From contig JAEXYH010000047.1 of NCBI GenBank assembly GCA_023451735.1, positions 1 through 64,000 of the forward strand: 64,000 nt of DNA. Direction: 5' to 3'. The translations under genes and the position numbers were made by a program. The stretch is from Pseudomonadota bacterium. GTDB lineage: Bacteria; Pseudomonadota; Alphaproteobacteria; Rhizobiales; Rhizobiaceae. The notes below the pieces were generated by a model, which saw nothing but the letters and a program-made list of their open reading frames with translations, was not told the DNA's origin and ran no database searches. Positions 8,509-16,738 of the stretch are shown here, in pieces. Every line of letters starts with the position of its first letter. The stretch's first letter is position 1.

Positions 8509-8886
8509 TCACGCGGCGTGCGACGTCACGCCAGCCAGCGCCCTTGCCACCGCCTTGCGGATGTCCGGTAGCGCGAACGGCTTCGGCACCACATCGACGA
8601 TCTTTGAGGCAAGATCATCGGCGCGTTCCCGCTGTTCTGCATAACCGGTGATCAGCAGGATTTTCATCTCGGGAAAACGGGCGGATGCCTGGTGGGCGAG
8701 TTCGATGCCGTCCATCACCGGCATCCGGATATCTGACAGCAGCAGGTCGTAGGAGCCTTCATCGAGACGCTCCAGCCCTTCGGCGCCATCGCCAGCTTCG
8801 AAGGTTTCATGACCATCGAGACGCAGTGCGCGTGCGACGAAGCGGCGGAGAGATTCCTCGTCCTCGGTAATCAGGATTCTGGCCAT
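8509..8886 (-). CDS. Single-domain response regulator, CpdR-like
   Basis: A 125-residue CheY-fold receiver with no output domain. Acidic residues EDEE lie near the N-terminus, the phospho-acceptor Asp in LLLSDIRMPVMDG near residue 52, a conserved Thr in LLITGYAEQ, and Lys in VVPKPF. Its length, the MPVMDGIELA sequence and the ITGYA block resemble CpdR, which in Caulobacter and Sinorhizobium directs ClpXP proteolysis and cell-cycle progress when unphosphorylated. ATG 8886 is preferred because AGGGAG lies about 11 bases upstream; an in-frame ATG at 8895 sits too close to it. It stands alone between an intergenic repeat and hpt. The CpdR assignment is by resemblance only. Confidence 0.8.
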   Translation of the reverse strand: MARILITEDEESLRRFVARALRLDGHETFEAGDGAEGLERLDEGSYDLLLSDIRMPVMDGIELAHQASARFPEMKILLITGYAEQRERADDLASKIVDVVPKPFALPDIRKAVARALAGVTSHAA

Positions 8887-9036
8887 AGCGATCATCGCTC
8901 CCTGTGTTTCAATTCGGGAGCAAATGACCAGACTTTCCTTTTCGAGGAGTAAACAACACCCCTGCCGAGGGCCCGGATGGTTAACGTCTTGCCACCATCG
9001 GGATGCGATTTCCTGTTTCCTGGCGCTCGCCCGGCG

Positions 9037-9579
9037 TCAGGCGTCGCCGGTGACGACGCCGACGAAAGGCAGCTCACGGAAGGCATAAGCCGCATCCATG
9101 CCGTAACCGACTACGAAATAGTCGGGGCATTCGAAACCGACATAATCGGCTTCCAGCTCTTCCTTACGCTTGACGCTCTTGTCCAAGAGCACGGCAATCG
9201 TCACGTTGCGCGCGCCGCGCTCGTAAAGCAGTTCCTTGGCGAATTTCAGCGTGCGGCCAGATTCGAGAATATCGTCGATGAGGAGCACGTCGCGGTCATG
9301 CACGTCGCTGTCGATATCCTTGACGATGCGCACACCCTGCGACACCGTGCCCGTGCCGTAGCTCGACAACGTGATGAATTCGACCTCCGGAGCAAGGCCT
9401 GTCTCATGCAGCGAACGCAACAGGTCGGCTGCGAAAATGAACGAGCCTTTGAGGATGGCGATGACCAGCAGGTCCTTGGTCGGACCGGATGCGATCTCGG
9501 CAGCGATGGCGTGATTACGCTCCGCAATCTGCTCGGCGGTGAATAGCGGTTCGATCTGCTTGCCGCGCACGACTGGCAT
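9037..9579 (-). CDS. hpt: Hypoxanthine phosphoribosyltransferase
   Basis: A 180-residue cytosolic purine-salvage enzyme that transfers the phosphoribosyl group of PRPP to hypoxanthine or guanine. The PRPP motif VLLIDDILESGRTL and the flexible-loop SSYGTGT are intact, as are LLDK and the C-terminal YVGFECPDYFVVGYGMDAAYAFR block that closes the active site. The start at 9579 (MPVVRGKQIEPL) is preferred to an upstream in-frame ATG because AGGAG lies 7 bases before it and the length then matches homologues. It is transcribed towards the receiver gene, with about 150 bases between them. Confidence 0.93.
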   Translation of the reverse strand: MPVVRGKQIEPLFTAEQIAERNHAIAAEIASGPTKDLLVIAILKGSFIFAADLLRSLHETGLAPEVEFITLSSYGTGTVSQGVRIVKDIDSDVHDRDVLLIDDILESGRTLKFAKELLYERGARNVTIAVLLDKSVKRKEELEADYVGFECPDYFVVGYGMDAAYAFRELPFVGVVTGDA

Positions 9580-9644
9580 GAGGCTCTCCTGCGTGTCTTT
9601 CAAAGACGCCGCGATAGCACAATCGGCACTGCTAAAGAAAGCTT

Positions 9645-10328
9645 TCAGACTCCGCGCTCGGCCAATGAGAGCCTCAGATCGGGAAGTTTTCCACCGGGAT
9701 GGGGTACACGGACAGAAAAGCCGTAGCTTTCCCGACCACCGATCTGCGATGCGGAGGTGGAGATCAGCGTGCTCGCAACAACGGTCTCGCCCGACATTAG
9801 CTCGGCGCGTATCGACGGCATGTCGAGGCGACCTTCCGTGCGGTTCTCGACGATCCCGTTGATTAGAAGTACCCGCATGCCATTAGCATCCTGCGGGGTC
9901 ATCGTCACATGGGTAATATCGATCGCCGGCCCCAGATCGGCCGCTGTTCCGCCCGACAGCAGCGAAAAACCGCCGAACAGCGTGAACACGGTGACGACCA
10001 CGCTTGCAACCACGGCAACGAAGGCATCAGGCGACAGGCGCAGGAGTTTTCGTTCGATCGTGCCAAGCAGTCCGCCGGGTGCGGGTTCACGTGGCATGAC
10101 CACAGCCTTTCGCGGGCGCCGGTCATTCAACGAGACATCAGCTGCCCCGCTCCGTCGGGCCCGGTCATTGACCGGCACGAAATGCGCATCCTCAACATTC
10201 GAGGTTTTCTGAAATGGCGTGGGAAACCGAATGATCTTTCCCTTGCCGCCTTTCTCCTCGCCCTCGGGCGGGAGAATATCGATCAGCATGTCGGCGCGGG
10301 CTTTGCGACGGTCCTGGAAGGTGCTCAT
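9645..10328 (-). CDS. Single-pass membrane protein with DUF3426-like C-terminal domain
   Basis: A 227-residue protein with a charged cytoplasmic region (about 1-115), one membrane segment (DAFVAVVASVVVTVFTLFGGFSLL, about 122-146) and a periplasmic domain. The latter reads like the immunoglobulin-type DUF3426/FxLyD fold (LLINGIVENRTEGRLDMPSIRAELMSG, then VRVPHPGG). Relatives commonly carry an MJ0042 zinc ribbon at the N-terminus and are encoded next to ftsE in rhizobia. No CxxC ribbon is visible here, so that part is missing or replaced. ATG 10328 (MSTFQDRRKARADM) follows GAGGGCC. It is divergent from ftsE. The function is unknown. Confidence 0.75.
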   Translation of the reverse strand: MSTFQDRRKARADMLIDILPPEGEEKGGKGKIIRFPTPFQKTSNVEDAHFVPVNDRARRSGAADVSLNDRRPRKAVVMPREPAPGGLLGTIERKLLRLSPDAFVAVVASVVVTVFTLFGGFSLLSGGTAADLGPAIDITHVTMTPQDANGMRVLLINGIVENRTEGRLDMPSIRAELMSGETVVASTLISTSASQIGGRESYGFSVRVPHPGGKLPDLRLSLAERGV

Positions 10329-10540
10329 TAGGCCCTCTCCGCCTACCTCACCGGATCGGCTTGATCCGAGCTGAAAGGTCAGGCATTGAAACAAACTCTC
10401 CCCGGTCGTAAACTGATATGGTTAACACTTTCCCAATTTGGCCTGAAAATCGCCCTTTTGACTGCCTGATTTACCCTTCGTTTACCCGCGGCATTAAGAG
10501 ATAGCCGCTACAGCTTCACACAGCCAAGACAAGGTCGCCG

Positions 10541-11200
10541 GTGATCCATTTCGAAAATGTCGGTCTGCGTTATGGCATGGGCCCGGAAATCCTCCGGGAC
10601 ATGACGTTCGACATTCCCAAACGATCCTTCCAGTTCCTGACCGGCCCTTCGGGCGCGGGCAAGACGACACTGCTTCGCTTGCTGTTCATGTCGCTCAATC
10701 CGACACGCGGCATCATCCGCATGTTCGGCCGCGATCTATCGCAGATCCCGCGCGGCGAGTTCCCGATGCTGCGCCGCCGCGTCGGCATCGTCTTTCAGGA
10801 TTTCCGCCTTCTCGACCATCTGACGACCTATGAAAACGTCGCCCTGCCCTTGCGGGTCAGGGGCAAGGACGAGGCGTCCTATCGCAATGATGTGATCGAC
10901 CTGTTGAAATGGGTTGGACTCGGCGAGCGGATCAACGTTTTGCCGGCAATCCTGTCCGGCGGGGAAAAGCAGCGCGCGGCGATTGCGCGTGCCCTGATGG
11001 ACCGTCCGGAGATATTGCTGGCTGACGAACCGACGGGCAATGTCGATCCGCCGATGGCCCGCCGCCTGCTGAGCCTGTTTCTGGAGTTGAACCGATTGGG
11101 CACGGCCGTCGTTATCGCCACGCACGATCTGGCGCTGATGGATCAGGTCGATGCACGACGCATGATCCTGACCGAAGGACGGCTCGACATCTATGAATGA
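10541..11200 (+). CDS. ftsE: Cell division ATP-binding protein FtsE
   Basis: A 219-residue ABC-type ATPase, the cytoplasmic half of FtsEX, which couples ATP hydrolysis to periplasmic peptidoglycan hydrolases at the septum. Walker A is GPSGAGKTTLL near residue 38, the Q-loop lies in VFQDFRLLDHLT, the signature is LSGGEKQRAAIARAL, and Walker B is ILLADEPTGNVDP. The H-loop His is in ATHDLALMD. The start is GTG at 10541 with AAGG upstream. The gene overlaps ftsX by 8 bases, which points to translational coupling. Confidence 0.95.
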   Translation: MIHFENVGLRYGMGPEILRDMTFDIPKRSFQFLTGPSGAGKTTLLRLLFMSLNPTRGIIRMFGRDLSQIPRGEFPMLRRRVGIVFQDFRLLDHLTTYENVALPLRVRGKDEASYRNDVIDLLKWVGLGERINVLPAILSGGEKQRAAIARALMDRPEILLADEPTGNVDPPMARRLLSLFLELNRLGTAVVIATHDLALMDQVDARRMILTEGRLDIYE

Positions 11201-12236
11201 GGCAGGCCGGATGGGAAGGTCCGAACTTCCCGAAGAGGACACAGCGAACACCGGGCGCCAGGATACGTCACGGCGGCGTGCGGAGATGCGTGTCCGCCCC
11301 ACCGCCTCGATCCTGCCTCCCGCCAATATCCAGGGCAACGCGCTGATGGTCGTGATCGCCATCATGGCCTTCCTCGCCTGTCTCACGCTCGGCGCCGTCA
11401 GCATGGTACGCGCCACGGCAGCCGGCTGGCAGAGCCAGATTTCCCGTGAGATTACCATCCAGATCAAACCTGATGATGGACTGGACATGGACGCCGCGCT
11501 GAAGAAAGCGCGCGACCTGGCACTGACATTTGTCGGCACCAAATCCGGCACGATCATGGATGATGCGGCAACCGCAAGGCTTCTCGAACCCTGGCTCGGC
11601 GCCGATCTGCAACTGGACGACCTGCCCGTGCCGCGCCTCGTCATCATCACCATCGACGAAGGCAACCCGCCGGACTTTGCCGCCATCCGCGATCTCCTCA
11701 AGGCCGAAGTGCCGCAAGCCATACTCGACGATCACCGTACCTGGGTCGATCGCCTTGTTTCCATGGCGCGGACAACAGTATGGATCGGCACCGGTGTCCT
11801 TGTTCTGGTTTTCACGGCGATGATCCTGACCGTGATCTTCGCCACCCGTGGTGCACTTTCCGGTAACCGGCATATCGTCGAAGTCCTCCACTTCGTTGGT
11901 GCCGAACGCACTTTCGTTGCCAATGAATTCCAGAAACACTTCCTCAAGATCAGCCTCAAGGGATCCGCAGTCGGGGGAGTGCTGGCGGCCCTTCTCTTCG
12001 CCACGGCCAGCCTTTGGCAGTCAAATTCGCGTGCGACACCCGAAAGTGAGCAGGCCATGGCGCTCTTTGGATCGTTCACGATCGGGTGGAGCGGATATCT
12101 GGGGATTTTCGCAACCATGCTGGTCATCGCTCTGCTGACCACGCTGACGGCCCGGTTCACGGTAATGCGGACGATCGATGAAATAGACCTCGTGCGGTCC
12201 GATCCGTCACGCTCTGATGGGCTTCCGTCATCGTGA
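11193..12236 (+). CDS. ftsX: Cell division permease FtsX
   Basis: A 347-residue inner-membrane partner of FtsE. A long cytoplasmic N-terminus rich in charged residues (1-45) precedes a first membrane segment at about 50-72. A periplasmic loop of roughly 120 residues with ITIQIKPDDGLDMDAALKKA follows, then three further segments near 190-212, 250-270 and 295-320, the MacB/FtsX topology. The periplasmic loop is where FtsX normally touches a hydrolase activator. It overlaps ftsE and precedes a YdcF-like gene by about 70 bases, suggesting one envelope-related transcript through plsC. Confidence 0.92.
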   Translation: MNEAGRMGRSELPEEDTANTGRQDTSRRRAEMRVRPTASILPPANIQGNALMVVIAIMAFLACLTLGAVSMVRATAAGWQSQISREITIQIKPDDGLDMDAALKKARDLALTFVGTKSGTIMDDAATARLLEPWLGADLQLDDLPVPRLVIITIDEGNPPDFAAIRDLLKAEVPQAILDDHRTWVDRLVSMARTTVWIGTGVLVLVFTAMILTVIFATRGALSGNRHIVEVLHFVGAERTFVANEFQKHFLKISLKGSAVGGVLAALLFATASLWQSNSRATPESEQAMALFGSFTIGWSGYLGIFATMLVIALLTTLTARFTVMRTIDEIDLVRSDPSRSDGLPSS

Positions 12237-12306
12237 CATGTAGTCATATTATTTGGTAATGTTTCGGGGACTATCCACCGCCTCAATCTGCGACTAATGA
12301 CGGATC

Positions 12307-13041
12307 ATGAAATTCGGCAGGAGCAATCGCTGGACGCCCGAAGGCCGACCTCCGGATCGGCCGGATATCGGGCTATTGTCGCGCCAGAGCGCCTTGCGGC
12401 GGTTCGCAAGACGATTGATCATGCTGGTCTTCATCGGCGTGGCCATTCTCGGTGGCGGTTTTTTGTGGTTCGCTGATTCGGTCACCTCGCTGCGCGCACC
12501 CGATGGAGTGAGGGCGGACGCGATTGTCGTCCTCACCGGTGGTTATCTTCGCATAGAGCAGGCTGTAGGTCTGCTACGCGACGGTGCCGGCCAGCGGCTG
12601 CTGATCTCAGGCGCGCACCCTTCCACCACGCCGACTCAGATCCGCAAGGCCACCCAGGCATCGGCCGATCTCTTCAAATGCTGCGTCGATATCGGTTACG
12701 ATGCGATCGATACGATCGGCAATGCCAACGAGATCACCCGCTGGATTCATGATCACGGCTACAAATCCGTGCTGGTGGTGACCAACAACTACCACATGCT
12801 GCGCAGTCTTCACGAGTTGCGCCGCGCCGATCCTGCGACCGAATTCATTCCCTACCCGGTCGTCAACGCCGACCTTGCCCGCCGCGCCTGGTTCGCCGAA
12901 CCGGATACATTGCGAACCATGCTGTCGGAATATGGCAAGGTCGTTCTTGCGTCATTTCGCGATTGGCTGGGTGTCGCCCGCTGGACCGGGCTTCGGACAG
13001 AGGAAGAAGAGCGCGGCAAGGCGGCCAATCCTTCGCGGTGA
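12307..13041 (+). CDS. YdcF/ElyC/SanA family (DUF218) membrane protein
   Basis: A 244-residue protein with one N-terminal membrane segment (about residues 38-57) and a DUF218 domain facing the periplasm. Typical motifs are ADAIVVLTGG, RLLISGAHPSTT, DTIGNANEITRWI and VLVVTNNYHMLRS, which correspond to the conserved glycine-rich, Asn and His positions of the family. Relatives ElyC and SanA influence peptidoglycan or undecaprenyl-lipid metabolism in enterobacteria, but a precise reaction is not known. Its place between ftsX and plsC fits an envelope role. In rhizobia a gene of this type is regularly found here. Confidence 0.85.
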   Translation: MKFGRSNRWTPEGRPPDRPDIGLLSRQSALRRFARRLIMLVFIGVAILGGGFLWFADSVTSLRAPDGVRADAIVVLTGGYLRIEQAVGLLRDGAGQRLLISGAHPSTTPTQIRKATQASADLFKCCVDIGYDAIDTIGNANEITRWIHDHGYKSVLVVTNNYHMLRSLHELRRADPATEFIPYPVVNADLARRAWFAEPDTLRTMLSEYGKVVLASFRDWLGVARWTGLRTEEEERGKAANPSR

Positions 13042-13111
13042 TCTCTCTTCAACGGCTCTTTTGTCAGCGCACGATCTCGTGTAGGCAACGCCATCCCTGA
13101 AGGAACCCATC

Positions 13112-13906
13112 ATGCTGTTGCTGCGCTCGATCCTGTTCAACACCGCGTTCTACACCAACACCATCCTGCGCATGATCCTGATGTCGCCGGTCTATTTCCT
13201 CTCCCCGCGCAAGGCCGCCTTTCGTGTTCCGAAAGCCTGGGCGTCATCCAATAACTGGCTGATGGAAAAGATCGTCGGTGCGACTTTCGAGATCGAGGGA
13301 ATGGAAAACATCCCCGAAGGCGGCTGCATCTTCGCGCCGAAGCACCAGTCGGCCTGGGATACGTTCGCGCTACTGCCCTACCAGCGTGATCCGGTCTACA
13401 TCCTGAAGCGGGAACTGATGTGGATCCCCCTATTCGGCTGGTATGTGGCAAAGCAGAGAATGATCCCGGTCAATCGCGGTGCCCGTGGCAAGGTCATGGT
13501 CGAGGTAATGAAGCGCACCCAGCAGGAAATGGCCAACGGTCGCCAGCTGATCATCTATCCCGAAGGAACCCGCAAACCGCCGGGAGCGCCGCCGGAATAC
13601 CGTTACGGCATCGCGCGCATCTATCGTGACGTGCAGGTTCCGGTCGTACCGATCGTTGCCCATTGGGGCCTGTTCTGGGGCCGCCGCAAGCTGGTGAAAT
13701 ATCCCGGCCGCTTCAAGGTTCGCATCCTGCCACCCATTCAGCCCGGCCTGGACCCGGACGCTTTTTACGCTCATCTGATCGAGACATTGGAAAAGGCGAG
13801 CGACGAGTTGCTGATCGAAACTGTCGAAGCAAACCCGAACCTGCCGCTACCGCCGACGGCGGCCAAGCGGCTGGCGGAACTGCGGCTGCAGAAGCCGGAA
13901 ACATAA
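13112..13906 (+). CDS. plsC: 1-acyl-sn-glycerol-3-phosphate acyltransferase
   Basis: A 264-residue membrane-associated acyltransferase that turns lysophosphatidic acid into phosphatidic acid. The catalytic HX4D motif is KHQSAWD (His78, Asp83). The phosphate-binding motif EGTR is in YPEGTRKPPG near residue 150, and VPIVAHWG forms the conserved block IV. Hydrophobic helices at residues 1-30 hold the enzyme at the membrane. The ATG at 13112 follows GGAACC. It ends the ftsEX-ydcF run and is closed by a hairpin shared with the convergent methyltransferase gene. Confidence 0.94.
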   Translation: MLLLRSILFNTAFYTNTILRMILMSPVYFLSPRKAAFRVPKAWASSNNWLMEKIVGATFEIEGMENIPEGGCIFAPKHQSAWDTFALLPYQRDPVYILKRELMWIPLFGWYVAKQRMIPVNRGARGKVMVEVMKRTQQEMANGRQLIIYPEGTRKPPGAPPEYRYGIARIYRDVQVPVVPIVAHWGLFWGRRKLVKYPGRFKVRILPPIQPGLDPDAFYAHLIETLEKASDELLIETVEANPNLPLPPTAAKRLAELRLQKPET

Positions 13907-13942
13907 CGGCATCTCGTTTTGACGTCACGAGATTTGCCGTTT
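13905..13942. terminator. Bidirectional hairpin between plsC and the methyltransferase gene
   Basis: AACGGC-ATCTCGT (13905-13917) pairs with ACGAGAT-TT-GCCGTT (13927-13941), interrupted by a two-base bulge, with short T runs on both strands. It lies between two convergent stop codons. Confidence 0.6.
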
Positions 13943-13952
13943 GAAAATGCCT

Positions 13953-14732
13953 TCAATCCTTGATGGCGACGACTTCCATGCAAAGACGATATCTTTCGCT
14001 GATACCGTATCGTACGACTTGGAAGCCGGTTTCTTCCAGGAGCTTGTAAAGCCGCCTCCGGCCGAAGTTATGGTAGTGTTCGATCTCGCTCCAGAACGGA
14101 TTTTTGCCTAACTGATCGAGAACTTTCCACGCGAAGCAATCGGCATTCGGCATCGACAGGAACAGTGCGCCGCGCTCTTCCATGATGGAGTTGACCTTTT
14201 TCAGCGCCGCCTTCGGGTAAGGCATGTGTTCGAGAACGTCTGCCATGCTGACGACGGCATATGGTATTTCAGGATCGTGATCCATGACATCCTGACAATA
14301 TGCAGGCATGCCAATTTGGCGAAAGCTTGCAACGGTGTCTGGACGCAAATCCAGACCGACGGGATAGAATCCATATTCCTCGGCGGTAAAAAGCAGCGAA
14401 CCGTTTCCGAATCCGACATCAAGCCAGCGTCCGCTGTCCTGATAGGGCAAGATCTTCTCGATCATTTGAGACGAAACCCGGCGCTGGCCTTCAATGTCGT
14501 AACCCACCATCTGATTCTGATTGGTGCGTTTAAAAACAATCGAAAGCGCCTCCGGCGTGTAATACCCGGAACGGAACTGATGTGAGCAATCTTCACAGAT
14601 CATCCAGTTGATCGTGCTGGAAAGAGCTGCGTCGTAACGCGGACTGATGCTGCAGTCAGCAGCCTTATGAAGACGGTTGTTATCGCCACTACACAACGGG
14701 CAGTGCTGGTATGCCACCAATTCATTCTGCAT
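13953..14732 (-). CDS. Class I SAM-dependent methyltransferase with N-terminal zinc-finger
   Basis: A 259-residue protein with two N-terminal CxxC pairs (Cys11/Cys14 and Cys46/Cys49), forming the zinc-binding module seen in many sugar or natural-product methyltransferases. The SAM-binding motif I is WLDVGFGNGSLL near residue 99, motif II contains PVGLDLRPD, and VVSMADVLEHMPYP is the post-motif block. The true substrate cannot be told. ATG 14732 is chosen over earlier in-frame codons because AGGGAT lies 6-8 bases upstream and the zinc module then begins the protein. Base composition is visibly less GC-rich than the neighbouring genes, and the family is typical of polysaccharide islands, so recent acquisition is plausible. 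Confidence 0.8.
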   Translation of the reverse strand: MQNELVAYQHCPLCSGDNNRLHKAADCSISPRYDAALSSTINWMICEDCSHQFRSGYYTPEALSIVFKRTNQNQMVGYDIEGQRRVSSQMIEKILPYQDSGRWLDVGFGNGSLLFTAEEYGFYPVGLDLRPDTVASFRQIGMPAYCQDVMDHDPEIPYAVVSMADVLEHMPYPKAALKKVNSIMEERGALFLSMPNADCFAWKVLDQLGKNPFWSEIEHYHNFGRRRLYKLLEETGFQVVRYGISERYRLCMEVVAIKD

Positions 14733-15044
14733 TGCTTGATCCCTTAAAATATTACCGAAATCTGCAGGATATGATGCGTAGTAAATGAAATGCGCGAATC
14801 GGCCGCCCACGCATACTACCGACGGTAGCAGACAGGCATACGCGTGGATATGAGCGCCCAAAGCCACCCGAATGGTTCGGGCAAGCTTCGCTACAGGCGA
14901 TATGTCGGGTCACGGCAAAACCGGCAGAAGCAGGACAGCGCTTCGAAAAAAGCGCGATTGAACGCAGCCATGCCACAAGCAAGAAACATTCGTGGCGACG
15001 TCTGGACTGCGAACCCTTTTAAAGATCAGCCGGATTTTCGGGCA
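14733..15044. other. Gene-free stretch upstream of the methyltransferase
   Basis: About 310 bases of comparatively low GC. A small open frame on the plus strand from 14844 lacks a ribosome-binding site and reads into the antisense of the next gene, so it is not taken as a gene. No repeat or terminator was seen. It presumably contains the promoter of the methyltransferase gene. Confidence 0.5.
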
Positions 15045-15587
15045 TCAGGATGCGGCGCGTTCCGCCACCGCCTCGCCAACGGCCTGCAGCCACAGATCGC
15101 GGATGCCCATCTGCTTTAATTGCGCGACGGTGTTGAGCACATAGGCATCGTTCGGGCCTGACTGGCCATGGGAGCGCCGCACGATTGCTGCAGCTTCCTC
15201 CACGTCGAGATTACCGGCATATTGCGCATGGTGGCGGTCTACCACATAGGTTACCGCTCGCGCACAACGCCCCTCCGGCAACGCAACGGACAGAACACGC
15301 TCCAGATAGACATTGGTGATCAGTTCGCGCTTGCGCAGATAGTCGATCGCATCGTCCCGATCCGCGCTGGCAACCCGAAATGCCATGCCTCGGCATGATC
15401 CGCCCCGGTCGAGCCCCATCACAAGCCCCGGCTGCTCAACGGTCCCGCGATGCGCGGTGGACCAGACGCACAACGATCGGCGGAAGCCATGAACACGGGC
15501 AACCTGTCGCTCCACATAGGGAAATCCCGGGTTCCACATCAGAGATCCGTAGCCAAAGACCCAAAATTCGTCCATATCGCACGCCAT
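15045..15587 (-). CDS. ChaC-like gamma-glutamylcyclotransferase
   Basis: A 180-residue cytosolic protein of the ChaC family, which releases 5-oxoproline from gamma-glutamyl compounds; characterised members cleave glutathione. The substrate-binding loop VFGYGSLMWNPGF is at residues 9-21. YLRKREL carries the probable catalytic Glu, and YVVDRHHAQYAGNL and YVLNTVAQLKQMGI complete the fold. ATG 15587 is used because AGGCGATGG precedes it; a second ATG four codons later is possible. It is divergent from a DUF2125 gene across a rhizobial repeat. Confidence 0.88.
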   Translation of the reverse strand: MACDMDEFWVFGYGSLMWNPGFPYVERQVARVHGFRRSLCVWSTAHRGTVEQPGLVMGLDRGGSCRGMAFRVASADRDDAIDYLRKRELITNVYLERVLSVALPEGRCARAVTYVVDRHHAQYAGNLDVEEAAAIVRRSHGQSGPNDAYVLNTVAQLKQMGIRDLWLQAVGEAVAERAAS

Positions 15588-15603
15588 GCCATCGCCTGAG
15601 AGC

Positions 15604-15690
15604 GTTTCCGGTTTTCTCTGAATCGCTCTCTATACCTGTTTCAACGCAATTCCGGACGCAAAACCGGTTCCCACTTTTGCTGGAATTGCC
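15604..15690. repeat. Rhizobial intergenic palindromic repeat
   Basis: The stretch contains GCAATTCCGGACGCAAAACC at 15646-15665 and the inverted arm GGAATTGC at 15682-15689, preceded by AGCGTTTCCGGTTTTCTCTG. I recognise this wording from intergenic repeats scattered in many Rhizobiales genomes. The outer arms form an 8-bp stem; the inside CGGA...GGTT is partly paired too. It sits between divergent genes and may supply part of their leaders. Confidence 0.65.
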
Positions 15691-15721
15691 TCAGTTTGCG
15701 TCGCACTTTTGGGAGAACAAC

Positions 15722-16726
15722 ATGGCAGCGTCAAGCCGATCCGGCGTCAGCACCAAATTATGGCTGCTTGCCAGCGCCGTCGTGCTCGTTATTGCTCTCT
15801 ATACCGCGGGCTGGTTTTATGCCGCCTCGGTCCTGCGCGAAAAGACACTGCTTCTTCTTGGAAGCCAGACGGAGGCTGGAATCTCGGCCTCATGCGAAAA
15901 TGCGGAATATCGCGGTTATCCCTTCCGCATCGGGCTGTTCTGCTCGAAGGTCGATGTCGATGATACCGTCAACGGCATATCCGCGAGTTTTGGCACCCTG
16001 CGTTCGGCGGCCCAGGTCTACAATCCCAGCCAGATTGTCTGGGAGCTCGATGCACCTTCCGAAGTGCGAACCGGCCATGGCCTGTCTGTCACCAGCACTT
16101 GGGAAAGCCTGCAATCCAGTCTTGTGACCAAGCTGAAGGGCGTCGAGCGCGCCTCCATGGTTATCCAGAAGCCGAAAACCACCATCATGTCGTCTGCCAG
16201 CGGGCAGGCTTTCGATATCGCCGCCGACCAGTCGGAAATCCATCTACGCCAGAACGGCGAGGATCTCGATGCCGCGATCCAGCTGCAGAATGCCACAACG
16301 ACCGCCAAGGGCCTGCCGCAACTTCTGCCGGCGACCAACACCAGCATCGACGTGACGCTGAAGGGCCGCGCCGGCGTTCTGGACGGAAGCGACAGCAACG
16401 GGCTTGCGCTGCATGGCTCGGAAGGCGACCTGCGCGAATTCAAGGCCGATCTCGGGCAAGGTCAGGTTCTGACGCTTGCAGGCCCGTTTTCCTTCGACGA
16501 CAAGGGGCGCTTGTCCGGCAAGCTGAAGCTCAGGATCGAGGATATTCCGGCCTGGCAGGACAGCCTGGGCCGCGCATTTCCGGATCTGGAATCCACCATC
16601 GGCACGGCGGCAAACATGCTGCAGGCACTCGGCGGCGGGGAGAAAGCGTCTCTCGACATCACCATCCGCCGCGGCAAAGTATTTGCTGGCGGCCTGATCC
16701 CGATCGGCGAAATCCCGCCGATCTGA
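15722..16726 (+). CDS. DUF2125 domain protein, membrane-anchored
   Basis: A 334-residue protein with one N-terminal membrane segment (LWLLASAVVLVIALYTAGWFYAA, about 14-36) and a large periplasmic part matching DUF2125. Family hallmarks are GWFYAASVL just after the membrane segment, CENAEYRGYPFRIGLFCSKV, and a beta-rich rest with alternating hydrophobics. The function is unknown; members are widespread in alphaproteobacteria and resemble lipid-transfer or AsmA-like folds only loosely. ATG 15722 follows GGGAGAAC. It converges with tyrC with just 12 bases between the stop codons. Confidence 0.8.
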   Translation: MAASSRSGVSTKLWLLASAVVLVIALYTAGWFYAASVLREKTLLLLGSQTEAGISASCENAEYRGYPFRIGLFCSKVDVDDTVNGISASFGTLRSAAQVYNPSQIVWELDAPSEVRTGHGLSVTSTWESLQSSLVTKLKGVERASMVIQKPKTTIMSSASGQAFDIAADQSEIHLRQNGEDLDAAIQLQNATTTAKGLPQLLPATNTSIDVTLKGRAGVLDGSDSNGLALHGSEGDLREFKADLGQGQVLTLAGPFSFDDKGRLSGKLKLRIEDIPAWQDSLGRAFPDLESTIGTAANMLQALGGGEKASLDITIRRGKVFAGGLIPIGEIPPI

Positions 16727-16738
16727 TCTTCAGCTATC

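Noticed and set aside
14844..15119. Possible small gene on the plus strand
   Set aside because: No ribosome-binding site, composition unlike a protein, and it runs antisense into the ChaC-like gene.
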